A DNA stretch of 64,000 nucleotides from Candidatus Gastranaerophilales bacterium (GTDB lineage Bacteria > Cyanobacteriota > Vampirovibrionia > Gastranaerophilales > Gastranaerophilaceae): NCBI GenBank assembly GCA_944324315.1, contig CALUVW010000010.1:1-64000 (forward strand). Direction: 5' to 3'. Below the pieces are notes generated by a model that had not been told where the DNA came from, ran no database searches, and saw only the letters and a program-made list of their open reading frames with translations. This document shows positions 36,623 through 45,384 of this stretch, one piece after another. A program made the translations under genes and the position numbers. Each line of letters starts with the position of its first letter. Within the stretch, counting starts at the first letter, position 1.

Positions 36623-37504
36623 ATGACAGAAAATGCTTACTCGGTATTTATTCCGGAAATTTGGAGCCAGAAGCTTAACAACTTATTGACAAAAGAATGT
36701 GTTATGCTTCAATGTGTTAACAGAAATTGGGAAGGAGACATCAAGAATCAGGGCGATAAAGTAAAAATTATTACCCCCGCAGCAGTTAGTGTTTCAACAT
36801 TAAGTTCTGCAACAATTACTTATAATGAATTAGCGCCGACATCAACTGAACTTGTTATCGACCAGCAAAAGTTCTTTGCATTTAAAATAAATGATGTCGC
36901 AAAAGTTCAGGCAAACGCAGATATAATGGAAGCTCATTTGAAAAATGCGAAAAATGCTATAGAAGAAGCTCAAGACGCTTATATTTTATCTTTACATGCT
37001 AATGTTGACTCAAACAATATCGTAGGATCTGATTCTTCAGCAGTAACACTTGATGCAAAAACAATATATTCAAAATTTGTATCTCTCGCATTATGCCTGA
37101 AAAATTCAAATGCAGTTAAAACCGGTGCAAAACCATGGGTCGTAATTAATCCTACCATTGAATCTTATTTGTTGCAAAGCTCTGAATTTATTAGTGCATA
37201 TAATGTTGCTGATGAAACATTACGAGAAGGTGCTATCGGCAGAATTGCAGGTATGGACGTACTTGTAAGTACAAACTTGACTGATGTCGGCGGCAAATAT
37301 TACGTTCTTGCAGGCACTAATGAAGCAATCACTTTTGCATCACAACTTGCAAAAATTGAAAGTCTCAGAGACCAGAATAGTTTTTCTGATCTTGTCAGAG
37401 GTTTATATTTATACGGAGCCAAGGTTGTTAATCCTAAAGCTTTAGCCAAAATGGTGGTCACTGCTCCTACATCATCTGCATCTCCTTCCGGAAGTGACTC
37501 ATAA
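36623..37504 (+). CDS. Major capsid protein, P22-like HK97 fold
   Basis: 293 residues. IPEIWSQKLNNLLTKECVML and NRNWEGDIKNQGDKVKI near the N-terminus match the P22-type coat N-arm and E-loop. A long spine helix (DIMEAHLKNAKNAIEEAQDA) and IAGMDVLVSTNL in the A domain also fit. AAAGGGA precedes the ATG and a terminator follows, as expected of a highly expressed coat gene. Confidence 0.87.
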   Translation: MTENAYSVFIPEIWSQKLNNLLTKECVMLQCVNRNWEGDIKNQGDKVKIITPAAVSVSTLSSATITYNELAPTSTELVIDQQKFFAFKINDVAKVQANADIMEAHLKNAKNAIEEAQDAYILSLHANVDSNNIVGSDSSAVTLDAKTIYSKFVSLALCLKNSNAVKTGAKPWVVINPTIESYLLQSSEFISAYNVADETLREGAIGRIAGMDVLVSTNLTDVGGKYYVLAGTNEAITFASQLAKIESLRDQNSFSDLVRGLYLYGAKVVNPKALAKMVVTAPTSSASPSGSDS

Positions 37505-37537
37505 ATGCAGATTTGAGCAAATTGACCTTTTACCCCG

Positions 37538-37574
37538 ATGCATCTCCGTTTTTTCATATCGGAGATGCATTTTA
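37538..37574 (+). terminator. Terminator after the coat gene
   Basis: ATGCATCTCCG pairs with CGGAGATGCAT around an 11-base loop and is followed by TTTT. Confidence 0.75.
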
Positions 37575-37593
37575 TAAAAAAAGAGGACAAAAT

Positions 37594-37824
37594 ATGTTTA
37601 ACGCTTTAAAAACAAAAATTAAAGAACTTGCACAAATTGCGGTGTTAAAAGCTGAAGAAGCTTTGGGCAGCAATAAAGGACAGCAAAAAAAAGAAATGGC
37701 TATAAAATATATCACAAATAAAATTCCTGTTCCTTCTATATTTAAGCCTATAATTTCAATATTTTTATCGTCGTTTATTGATGATGCTATAGAAATAGCT
37801 GTTCTATACATGAAAGAGAAATAA
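37594..37824 (+). CDS. Putative holin
   Basis: 76 residues from ATG 37594 with AGAGGA upstream. A charged helix containing AEEALGSNKGQQKKEMA is followed by one hydrophobic segment (IFKPIISIFLSSFIDDAIEI). The layout resembles LL-H-type holins that let the endolysin reach the wall. Unusually, it sits between coat and scaffold rather than next to the amidase. Confidence 0.6.
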   Translation: MFNALKTKIKELAQIAVLKAEEALGSNKGQQKKEMAIKYITNKIPVPSIFKPIISIFLSSFIDDAIEIAVLYMKEK

Positions 37825-37881
37825 ACTCTTTAAAATTTGATAATGTAAAAAATTTTTAAACTATGAGGATAGAAAAATAAA

Positions 37882-38529
37882 ATGAACGGACAAAATTTAA
37901 ACAACGCTTTATCCTATGCCGGTAGTCAAACAGCGGCATTACAGCAGCCGGAACAAAATAATATACAGGATATAAAACAAATGGCTGCAAGAGATATACA
38001 ATTAATTCAAAATCTTGTACAAAACGGAATTATGACGCAAGAACAAGGACAAAATTTAATGAATTATGTTACTAAAAAGGCGTTTGAAAAGTACACATTA
38101 ACTCAACAGGACAGTCAAATTCCATCAAATGTACAATCAGAATTATCGCCTCAATCAACAAATTATTTGCAGGATAATATTCCTCCTGAATTTTTTAACA
38201 GAGAAGGGCGTCTGGATGTTTTTGATTATTTGAAAAACTCAAATACCGCTTTTGACGAGGATGAAATCTCTAAAATCTCTCAACTTGTAGAAAAAATTGA
38301 AAACACTGCAATTGAAAGATACTTAAGAGAACAACAACACGAAAAAACATTAAACAGCGAAAATGAGGCCGCAAAACAAAGATTGCATTCAAATGCTCAA
38401 AACTCTGTTTCAAAAGGCGGTAACAATTTGGTTTTCACTCGTGAACAAATCGGCAAAATGAGTGGTGCAGAATTTGCTAAATACGAACGTATGATCATGG
38501 ATCAACTGAAAAAAGGTCTTATAAAATAG
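37882..38529 (+). CDS. Putative capsid scaffolding protein
   Basis: 215 residues, Gln/Asn/Glu-rich and almost wholly helical, with no membrane segment. Placed next to the coat gene. The C-terminus LVFTREQIGKMSGAEFAKYE followed by a Lys-rich helix is basic and helical, as in scaffolds that bind coat through their C-terminus. The same motif recurs in the protein at 42947. Confidence 0.65.
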   Translation: MNGQNLNNALSYAGSQTAALQQPEQNNIQDIKQMAARDIQLIQNLVQNGIMTQEQGQNLMNYVTKKAFEKYTLTQQDSQIPSNVQSELSPQSTNYLQDNIPPEFFNREGRLDVFDYLKNSNTAFDEDEISKISQLVEKIENTAIERYLREQQHEKTLNSENEAAKQRLHSNAQNSVSKGGNNLVFTREQIGKMSGAEFAKYERMIMDQLKKGLIK

Positions 38530-38550
38530 CAACATTCAAAATCTTTGCAG

Positions 38551-38584
38551 GGAAACAGTCTTGTTATAAGACTGTTTCCTTTTG
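38551..38584 (+). terminator. Terminator after the scaffold gene
   Basis: GGAAACAGTCTT / AAGACTGTTTCC perfect 12-bp stem with a five-base loop, then TTTT. Confidence 0.8.
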
Positions 38585-38608
38585 AAGATTTTAAACGAAA
38601 GGAAATTT

Positions 38609-39247
38609 ATGAATTATTTGGATCTTATAAATAAATGTCTTACAGAACTTAATTATAAACAGGTAAATGCTTTTTCAGAACTTACCAAAAATGACCACAA
38701 AAAATTAAAAAACATATTAAATGTTCTAAACACAGAAATTTGCAGCAGTGAAAAATGGAATTTTCTCCTTAGAAAAACAACACTTACTCTGCCTGTTGAA
38801 AAATGCGAACTTGAAAACAGCATTGACGGAAGAATAGAGACAATAATTATAGACGGAGTAAAATTTGAATATTATGAAGACTTTGAAAAGTTTTTTGTTA
38901 ATTCTCAACCTCAAAATACGTATAGTTTATTTAATGATAAAATTTTGTTTCCTATTTTTGATAAACAAAAAGATATTGAAATAATATATTATACAAAAAA
39001 TTGTGCAGTAGATGCCAATAATAACGAAAAATTTTCAATGGAAGAATCTGACGATATGTCTCTTATTCCTGAACCTTATGCTGAACCGCTGCTGGTTTAC
39101 GGAGCCTGCATGAGATTAAAAGGAAATCCGCAGCATGTTCGTTTTAATTACTGGTACAGCATGTATAAAGATGCCCTTGCAAACTTGCGTTCAAAAGTTT
39201 CCCCGAGCATGGATGACGTACCATCAGTAAAGTTATTCAGACAATAA
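38609..39247 (+). CDS. Putative head-tail adaptor, P22 gp4-like
   Basis: 212 residues from ATG 38609 (AAAGGAAA upstream). A helical start LINKCLTELNYKQVNAFSEL, a beta-rich middle, and LLVYGACMRLKGNPQHVRFN near the end resemble podovirus proteins that ring the portal. Weak family evidence; position supports it. Confidence 0.5.
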   Translation: MNYLDLINKCLTELNYKQVNAFSELTKNDHKKLKNILNVLNTEICSSEKWNFLLRKTTLTLPVEKCELENSIDGRIETIIIDGVKFEYYEDFEKFFVNSQPQNTYSLFNDKILFPIFDKQKDIEIIYYTKNCAVDANNNEKFSMEESDDMSLIPEPYAEPLLVYGACMRLKGNPQHVRFNYWYSMYKDALANLRSKVSPSMDDVPSVKLFRQ

Positions 39248-39435
39248 TATACTGTTTAATCAGCTAAATACAGACGCAAAAAAAACAGGAAGTTTAAAAT
39301 TCATTTTCCCCTCCTGTTAAGATTTACACTAGCCGAAATATAAATAGCATGATTATTATACAATTTTTTCTCATAAATTTCAAATAATACAACAAATTGT
39401 AACGAAAACTACATAATTGAATATAACAAAGTACA

Positions 39436-39873
39436 ATGAAACATTTGACCAAACAACAAAAAAGATTTGTTTTAGAATACATTAAAACCCTCAACGGAGA
39501 GCTTTCCGCACAAAATGCCGGATATAAATCAAAAGATTTAAAAACAGTTGCCGCAGAACTTTTATCCAACGAATTAATAATTAAAGAAATTAAAATTCAA
39601 CTTAAAAGTCAAATTTCTTCGTTAAGAGTAAATAAAGGCTACGTTATCCAAAAACTTTTGCAAATCGCTGAATTTTCGCTTGAAGAAGAAGATGTATTGG
39701 ATAAAGAAGGTTGTTTTACAGGGAAGAAAAAACTGCGGGATACATCTGCCGGTCTTAAAGCGCTTGAAAGTTTATGTAAATATTTAGGTTTGTCAGTAAA
39801 TACGTCAGAACAAGAAGGCTACAAACCTGCAAAAATTATCACTATCGCAAATCTTGATGACAGTAAAATTTAG
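39436..39873 (+). CDS. Terminase small subunit
   Basis: 145 residues. LTKQQKRFVLEYIKTLNGEL, then SAQNAGYKS and ELLSNELIIKEIK, fit the Terminase_2 pattern: a DNA-recognition helix-turn-helix followed by an oligomerisation helix. It picks the packaging site for the large subunit, whose gene lies 3.7 kb downstream rather than adjacent. The 188-bp gap before it holds a weak hairpin near 39280-39322 and AT-rich promoter-like DNA. Confidence 0.85.
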   Translation: MKHLTKQQKRFVLEYIKTLNGELSAQNAGYKSKDLKTVAAELLSNELIIKEIKIQLKSQISSLRVNKGYVIQKLLQIAEFSLEEEDVLDKEGCFTGKKKLRDTSAGLKALESLCKYLGLSVNTSEQEGYKPAKIITIANLDDSKI

Positions 39874-39892
39874 ATATTAATAAGGAGTAAAC

Positions 39893-40243
39893 ATGAAAAA
39901 TAGTGATGCAGAAGAGATACTGTTAAATAATAAATCTCTTGATGAACTGATTAAAATGAAAATAGAAAAAGAATTTATTGAAGATTTAAAAAAATCGAAA
40001 AACAAGCCGCCTAAAAAAGTTTATATGAATATAAAAGAAGTACCTCAGGATGTCATTTTTTCAAAAGCAGCGGTATTTCGTTATTTTAACAGGGATACAA
40101 AATGTGAAACATTTATAAATGGAATTCAAGCAGAAGCGTTAACAGGAATTCAACATGACATAAGACAAAAATTATTGAACGGAGAACTTGATGCTTTTAC
40201 AACAGATAACGCCTATATCAAATTTGAAAAGGCGGTTTTCTAA
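39893..40243 (+). CDS. Phage-block protein of unknown function
   Basis: 116 residues after AAGGAG, charged, no membrane segment. The motif IFSKAAVFRYFNRDTKCETF sits mid-protein. Its last base is the first base of the acetyltransferase gene (TAATG), implying coupled translation. No family recognised. Confidence 0.55.
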   Translation: MKNSDAEEILLNNKSLDELIKMKIEKEFIEDLKKSKNKPPKKVYMNIKEVPQDVIFSKAAVFRYFNRDTKCETFINGIQAEALTGIQHDIRQKLLNGELDAFTTDNAYIKFEKAVF

Positions 40244-40743
40244 TGCCGGAGTTTAAAAATCCGCTGGAAAATTCTGTTTATTTCGAACAGGCATTATTTT
40301 TATACATTAGATATTCAAAATTTCTGGATGATGATTATGCTTGTAACGGTCAAAATGCATATAGTTATTTTCTTAATCTTATCAATCGAACAGCGCCGTT
40401 ATTTTTTGTAATAGTTGAAAATGATTTGGTCAGCGGTATTGTTTATCTTGATAATTTAATCGGAGGCAGAAATAAATTACACAGCGCAGAAATTACAACC
40501 TGCTTTGACAGACGATTCTGGGGTAATTATACAAAGCTTTGCGCACAGATATTTTTGAATTACTGCTTTAAAACATACGGATTTATAAAAATAAAGGCTC
40601 TTGTATATCCTGAGAATTTCAGAGTAAAAACACTGTTAAAAAATGCCGGCTTTAAAAAGGAAGCACTCTTGAAAAATGAAACATTACGGAACGGCAAAAT
40701 GCAGGATATAGAAATATATTCAATATTTAACAAGGAAAGGTAA
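40243..40743 (+). CDS. Phage-encoded GNAT-type acetyltransferase
   Basis: 166 residues with the GNAT arrangement: FFVIVENDLVSGIVYL strands, a conserved beta strand with HSAEITTCFDRRFWGN, and KALVYPENFRVKTLLKNAGF, which matches the acetyl-CoA-binding and final-strand motifs of RimI/RimJ-like enzymes. It lies just before the portal gene. Might modify a host or virion protein; target unknown. Confidence 0.75.
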   Translation: MPEFKNPLENSVYFEQALFLYIRYSKFLDDDYACNGQNAYSYFLNLINRTAPLFFVIVENDLVSGIVYLDNLIGGRNKLHSAEITTCFDRRFWGNYTKLCAQIFLNYCFKTYGFIKIKALVYPENFRVKTLLKNAGFKKEALLKNETLRNGKMQDIEIYSIFNKER

Positions 40744-40748
40744 TAAAT

Positions 40749-42428
40749 ATGAAAGTAGAAACAGAAGATTTAACAAAAAAAATCTCCGATAGGGAAGCAA
40801 ATTTTTTAGTCGGAAGTATCACTGATATGTTTGATCGTTTTAATGAACGCAGAAGTATTCAGTTGAGTGATATAAAACTTGTCAGGGATGCAGTTTACAA
40901 TTCAGACATTCCTAAAGTGAACGGCTGGGACAATAAGATTGAATTACCTGATATATATGAACTTGCTCAAACTTTAAAATCACATATTAGTGAAAACTTG
41001 TATTCTAACCCTGATGCCATGTTTGATGTGTCAGGAACTACCCCTCAGACACAGAGCTATGCAAACAGACAAAAAGCTATGCTTGTAAATACTTTTGAAC
41101 AGATGAAAATTGAAAATGAAATCGAAAAAATTATTGACAGTATAGTTGAAACCGGAGAAAGTACACTGTTTGTTGGCTGGGAAACAAGAATAAAGTCTGT
41201 AAGACGACCTCAAACAATTGAAGAACAAATTCTTAGTCCTGAAAGAAAAGGATTTGTAATTGATGAAAAAGTTATTTATGATAACGCGAAAATCAAACAC
41301 ATTAGAGCAGAAGACTTTGTTTTTGATAAATATGATCGTGAAAACTGGGACAAATGTGCAAAAATTTACAGAACTTATTCGACAGTAGAAGAATTATATT
41401 CTGATAAATCAAATAATTTATTGAATAAAGAAAAATTAGAAATGCTGAAAGGAGTGGTGGCAGGAAATAAAAGGTATAATAAAGATGATAACAGACCTGT
41501 AGACGGTAACAAAGTTGAAATATTAGAGTACTGGGGTGACATAGAACTACCGGACGGCAAAATTCTTAAAAATTGGTTAATTGTAGTTGCGGCACGGAAA
41601 GAAATTATAAGATTTGAAAATAATCCTTTTGTAATAAATCCTTTTATACATGCAAATATTATAGAATCACCGCAAACCGGTCGAGGAGTTTCACCGTTAC
41701 GTGTAGCTTTAATATTAAACAGTCTGGCATCAACAATATTAAATAAACAGATTGATGCACTTGCTTTAATGATGAACCCTCCGTATCTTGCTCCAAAAGG
41801 TTGTTTTAAAGGACAGCAGGATGTCAAACCAGGTAAAATTATTGAATACGATGCTGCACTTATGCCTTCTGCTCCTATGCCTTTATCGTTTGACAAAGCA
41901 ATGGTCGGCTGGGATTTTTTGAATTACTTCAAATCAACAATCGAAAGCGCTACAGGTATTTTCAAAAATATGGTAGGCAATATCCAATCAGCCCAGAGAA
42001 CGGCAACAGAATTAAATTATTCAGTCAGCGGACAAGAAGCACGTTTGAACATGATTTTAGATTCCATAAACAGAAAAATCATTGTTCCAATGGTAGAAAA
42101 AACCGCAGAAATTATTTCTTGTTTTAAATACGGAAAAGAATTAATAGGCGTTAATGACAGAGGTAAAACAAACTTTTTGGAAATTGATGATAATGTTAGA
42201 AATGCAAATTATATCTATCGTTATGGAGACAGACGTGCATCTTTTGAGAGAAAATCACGTCTTAAAGAGTTATTTGAAGTTGTTGGTTCATTTGCCAGAA
42301 TGCCTGAAGTTGAAGAAAAAATTGACTGGCTTGAATGTTTTAAATTTGCACTTGAACAGTACGGAATAGAAAATGCAAATAATTTTCTTATTGATGAAAA
42401 TAGCCAATCGGGTAATTCACAAAAATAA
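40749..42428 (+). CDS. Portal protein, P22-like
   Basis: 559 residues. Forms the dodecameric vertex ring through which DNA enters and leaves. The N-terminal region with SDIPKVNGWDNKIELPDIYEL and the middle NPPYLAPKG...KPGKIIEYD region, followed by a long helix and Gln-rich end, are typical of podovirus portals. AAGGAAAGG precedes the ATG. Confidence 0.85.
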   Translation: MKVETEDLTKKISDREANFLVGSITDMFDRFNERRSIQLSDIKLVRDAVYNSDIPKVNGWDNKIELPDIYELAQTLKSHISENLYSNPDAMFDVSGTTPQTQSYANRQKAMLVNTFEQMKIENEIEKIIDSIVETGESTLFVGWETRIKSVRRPQTIEEQILSPERKGFVIDEKVIYDNAKIKHIRAEDFVFDKYDRENWDKCAKIYRTYSTVEELYSDKSNNLLNKEKLEMLKGVVAGNKRYNKDDNRPVDGNKVEILEYWGDIELPDGKILKNWLIVVAARKEIIRFENNPFVINPFIHANIIESPQTGRGVSPLRVALILNSLASTILNKQIDALALMMNPPYLAPKGCFKGQQDVKPGKIIEYDAALMPSAPMPLSFDKAMVGWDFLNYFKSTIESATGIFKNMVGNIQSAQRTATELNYSVSGQEARLNMILDSINRKIIVPMVEKTAEIISCFKYGKELIGVNDRGKTNFLEIDDNVRNANYIYRYGDRRASFERKSRLKELFEVVGSFARMPEVEEKIDWLECFKFALEQYGIENANNFLIDENSQSGNSQK

Positions 42429-42451
42429 AAATTTTTGTATATAATATATAA

Positions 42452-42904
42452 ATGAAAAAGATTTTAATAATAATTCCAATTATATTATTAGTTTTATACT
42501 GGGCATTATTCTGGCATATTTATACAGATAAAAATGACGCTTCTATCAAAAAATTTATTGAATACGCATTAAAAAACGAAGATGTTGAGTTTAATACAAA
42601 ATTAAATAATACAAAGTATGTTTGTTATTTCGGATCATTATATAGTATTCATGCTATCAAACCTGAATTAACAAAAATAAATGCAGATTATTCTCCTGCA
42701 ATAGGTTTAAAAATGCAGTTAATGCGTGTCGGAGAGGGAGCATCGGCAGTTATTATAGTAAAAAATAACGGTAGAATCTTACCTGTTTATCTCCATGCCT
42801 ATTCTATAATTACTGATGATACATTACAATTAGAACAACGATGCGCCCCTCACGACACGGTTAATTTAAAAGTAAAAAATAAAAAATTGTATATTAAACA
42901 TTAA
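42452..42904 (+). CDS. Membrane-anchored protein of unknown function in the packaging block
   Basis: 150 residues with one N-terminal hydrophobic anchor (about 4-24) and a beta-rich exported domain with Cys at about 51 and 131. TATAAT at 42440-42445 ends six bases before the ATG and there is no SD, suggesting a leaderless transcript of its own; a terminator closes it. It is a candidate lysogenic-conversion or superinfection-exclusion gene by position only. Confidence 0.55.
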   Translation: MKKILIIIPIILLVLYWALFWHIYTDKNDASIKKFIEYALKNEDVEFNTKLNNTKYVCYFGSLYSIHAIKPELTKINADYSPAIGLKMQLMRVGEGASAVIIVKNNGRILPVYLHAYSIITDDTLQLEQRCAPHDTVNLKVKNKKLYIKH

Positions 42905-42931
42905 GTCATCCGAAATCGGATGACTTTTTTT
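42903..42931 (+). terminator. Intrinsic terminator
   Basis: AAGTCATCCG-AAAT-CGGATGACTT followed by a T-run. Lies right after the membrane protein gene. Confidence 0.88.
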
Positions 42932-42946
42932 AGAAAGGGAAATTTT

Positions 42947-43597
42947 ATGGCAACAAAGAAATATCAATTACCTATATATTATGAAAACAAAGCGTTGGAA
43001 TACGGTAAAAAATACGGGCTAAAAACAAATCCCGTACAAGAAGGATGGGATGATGAAGTAGATGCTTTCAGACATGCATTTATGCAGGCTTATATTACAG
43101 CAAATCAGGATGAAAAAACAGCAAAATTTTTAGGAGACACATACGAAAAAATAGGAGATTTTACTCATACTCAACCATCTTCCGAACGTAATATGGATAT
43201 GTGGAACAACGCAATAGGCAGAGAAATAGGTGATGAAGTTAAAAATGAAACAAGTTTGTTTCGGGATTTAACTACGCAAAAAATGTTTGAAGATATGATT
43301 GCAGAAAAAATCTATACAAAAATAAAAAATGGTGAAATGATCACATCTCCAAAAGATTTACGGGATTTTGAAACAAGTCCTTACAATGGAAGAATTTATA
43401 CAAGAGAAGAAATAGGCTCAATGTCACCTGAAGAATATGAAATAAATAAAAAACTTATTGATAAAGCATTATCAAAAGGAGATGTTATGCCGGAAGCCGA
43501 TGCTAAAAATGCAGTTCAATCAGGCAATGCAATTTATGTAAAAAGTTACAAACGCAGCGATGGGACATCAGTAAAAGGTTATTACAGGCGAAAATAA
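42947..43597 (+). CDS. DUF6973-like phage protein with scaffold-like motif
   Basis: 216 residues from ATG 42947 (GGGAAAT upstream). GWDDEVDAFRHAFMQAYIT and ERNMDMWNNAIGREIGDEV form a helical His/Asp/Asn-rich domain of the DUF6973 type. Then comes IYTREEIGSMSPEEYEINKK, nearly the motif at the scaffold C-terminus, and a basic end YVKSYKRSDGTSVKGYYR. The gene sits beside the large terminase. Function unknown; the shared motif suggests it enters the procapsid. Confidence 0.65.
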   Translation: MATKKYQLPIYYENKALEYGKKYGLKTNPVQEGWDDEVDAFRHAFMQAYITANQDEKTAKFLGDTYEKIGDFTHTQPSSERNMDMWNNAIGREIGDEVKNETSLFRDLTTQKMFEDMIAEKIYTKIKNGEMITSPKDLRDFETSPYNGRIYTREEIGSMSPEEYEINKKLIDKALSKGDVMPEADAKNAVQSGNAIYVKSYKRSDGTSVKGYYRRK

Positions 43598-43599
43598 TT

Positions 43600-44889
43600 A
43601 TGGAGTACAAATTATTAAAAGCACAAAGAGAATTTATGGAAATACCGCATAACTACACTCTTGATGTTGCAGTTTATCAAGGAGGTTTCGGATCCGGCAA
43701 AACATTTGCCGGATCTTTGTTAGGAATCTTGTTAGCACTAAAATTTCCTGGAGTACGCGGTCTTGTAGGCGCACAGACATATACTCTCGTAAGAGATACA
43801 ACGCTGCAGAGCTATTTTGAACATCTTGAAAATTTTGGTTTTGTAGACGGAAAAGATTATGAATGGTCATCAACATTACAAAAACTAACATTCAAAAACG
43901 GCTCGGAAATCCTGTTCAGACATTTCGATGAGCCGAATAAACTAAAATCTTTAAATTTAGGATTTGTAGAAATTGAAGAAATGTCGGATATACCTTATGA
44001 CACTTTCAAAATGCTTTTAGGACGCATGCGTCAACGTGTAAAAAAAATCTGGAAAAATTTTACATACAGAATTTTTGGACACACAAATCCGGAAATGCAC
44101 AGAGGCTGGATATATAAAACTTTTATAGATAATAATACTCCTAATTACAGACTTATTACGGCACCGACTACACAAAATATTTATCTGCCGGAGGGCTTTT
44201 GTGATGAATTAAAAAAACTTTATGATGAGCAGTATTACAATATTTTTGTTCTTGCAAAAAACGGAGAATACAATAACGGACTTGTCATAAAAGATTTCAC
44301 GGATGCAAATATTAAAAATATATCATATCAGCCGTATATGGATTTGCATATTTCATGCGATTTTAACGTTGATCCTATGTGCTGGGTTTTAGCACATAAA
44401 ACAGATGATAAAGTTTTTTATTTTGATGAAATCGCAATGGAAAACACTACCACTTCAAAAGCTTGTGAAGAATTTTGCAGACGTTATCCAAATCATAAAG
44501 GGAAAATTATAGTTAATGGTGATGCATCAGGCGATAACAGAAGCTGTACAAGCGAATATACAAATTACGTAATTATTAAGAAAAAACTGTTACAATACGG
44601 ATATGATGCAGATATACAAATTAAAGCATTTAATCCTCCGATAAAAAACAGAATAATGGCATTTAACTCAAAAGTACGTTCTGCAGATGGAGATATATGT
44701 TTATTTGTTGATAAAAAATGTGAAAAACTTTTATACAATATTTATAATCTTCGATACAAAGAAGGTTCATCACGTATTGACGTTCCCACATATCAGCAGA
44801 TAAAACAATCTAAAGAACTAAAATTTTTGTCACACCCTATAGACGCCGCCTCTTATCTTGTGGATTTTTACTGGCCGATTAGTTTGTAA
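43600..44889 (+). CDS. Terminase large subunit
   Basis: Packaging motor and nuclease. Walker A GGFGSGKT at 28-35, Walker B-like FVEIEEMSD near 125, then the RNase-H-like nuclease with Asp residues in DLHISCDFNVDP and VNGDASGDN. 429 residues is complete. It starts two bases after the preceding gene, so coupling is likely. Confidence 0.92.
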   Translation: MEYKLLKAQREFMEIPHNYTLDVAVYQGGFGSGKTFAGSLLGILLALKFPGVRGLVGAQTYTLVRDTTLQSYFEHLENFGFVDGKDYEWSSTLQKLTFKNGSEILFRHFDEPNKLKSLNLGFVEIEEMSDIPYDTFKMLLGRMRQRVKKIWKNFTYRIFGHTNPEMHRGWIYKTFIDNNTPNYRLITAPTTQNIYLPEGFCDELKKLYDEQYYNIFVLAKNGEYNNGLVIKDFTDANIKNISYQPYMDLHISCDFNVDPMCWVLAHKTDDKVFYFDEIAMENTTTSKACEEFCRRYPNHKGKIIVNGDASGDNRSCTSEYTNYVIIKKKLLQYGYDADIQIKAFNPPIKNRIMAFNSKVRSADGDICLFVDKKCEKLLYNIYNLRYKEGSSRIDVPTYQQIKQSKELKFLSHPIDAASYLVDFYWPISL

Positions 44890-45037
44890 GGTTATCTCTC
44901 TTCCCTCAAGGCGTAAAATTCATTCTACCTACCATACCCTTCCACTTACAAAGACGAAAGAAAATAAAAAAATAAGCTTCCCCCGCTGCCGCTTCCTAAT
45001 CAAAAGGGGGAGAACGAGACTTAAAAAAGGAAAAATT

Positions 45038-45268
45038 ATGGAAAAAATAATAGAATATTCTCCGATAATAATCGTAGTTCTGATGTTTTTTGTCCAGCAA
45101 AAGATATTTGTAACTCCCGAACAGCTTGAGAAAAAACATAGAGAAATTGTGGAGGAAATAGAAGAAAAATTTGTTACAATTCACAGTTTTGTGGATTTAA
45201 AAGATCAATTTTCCGAAGTTAAAGACAAAATTGATAAAATGTATGATTTACTTATAGATTTAAAATAA
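45038..45268 (+). CDS. Small membrane/coiled-coil protein ending the phage block
   Basis: 76 residues: one N-terminal helix (IIIVVLMFFVQQ) and a charged coiled coil (EKKHREIVEEIEEKF). AAAGGAAAA precedes ATG 45038. The layout would suit a spanin-like or holin-antagonist role. The 148 bp before it show nothing beyond a GC-rich CCCCCGCTG...GGGGGAG patch. Confidence 0.5.
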   Translation: MEKIIEYSPIIIVVLMFFVQQKIFVTPEQLEKKHREIVEEIEEKFVTIHSFVDLKDQFSEVKDKIDKMYDLLIDLK

Positions 45269-45384
45269 TGTAAAAAAAGTTTACAATTCCTTTAAAAACT
45301 TTAAAGATTTAATGTAAAAGAGCCGTTAATACGAATAACAGACATGTTGTTACTAAGATAAATCGAAAGGAATATGTAACAGAA

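Noticed and set aside
45269-45384. Right-hand attachment site matching 33705-33728
   Set aside because: Only a short ACATGTT similarity; too weak to call a duplicated att site.
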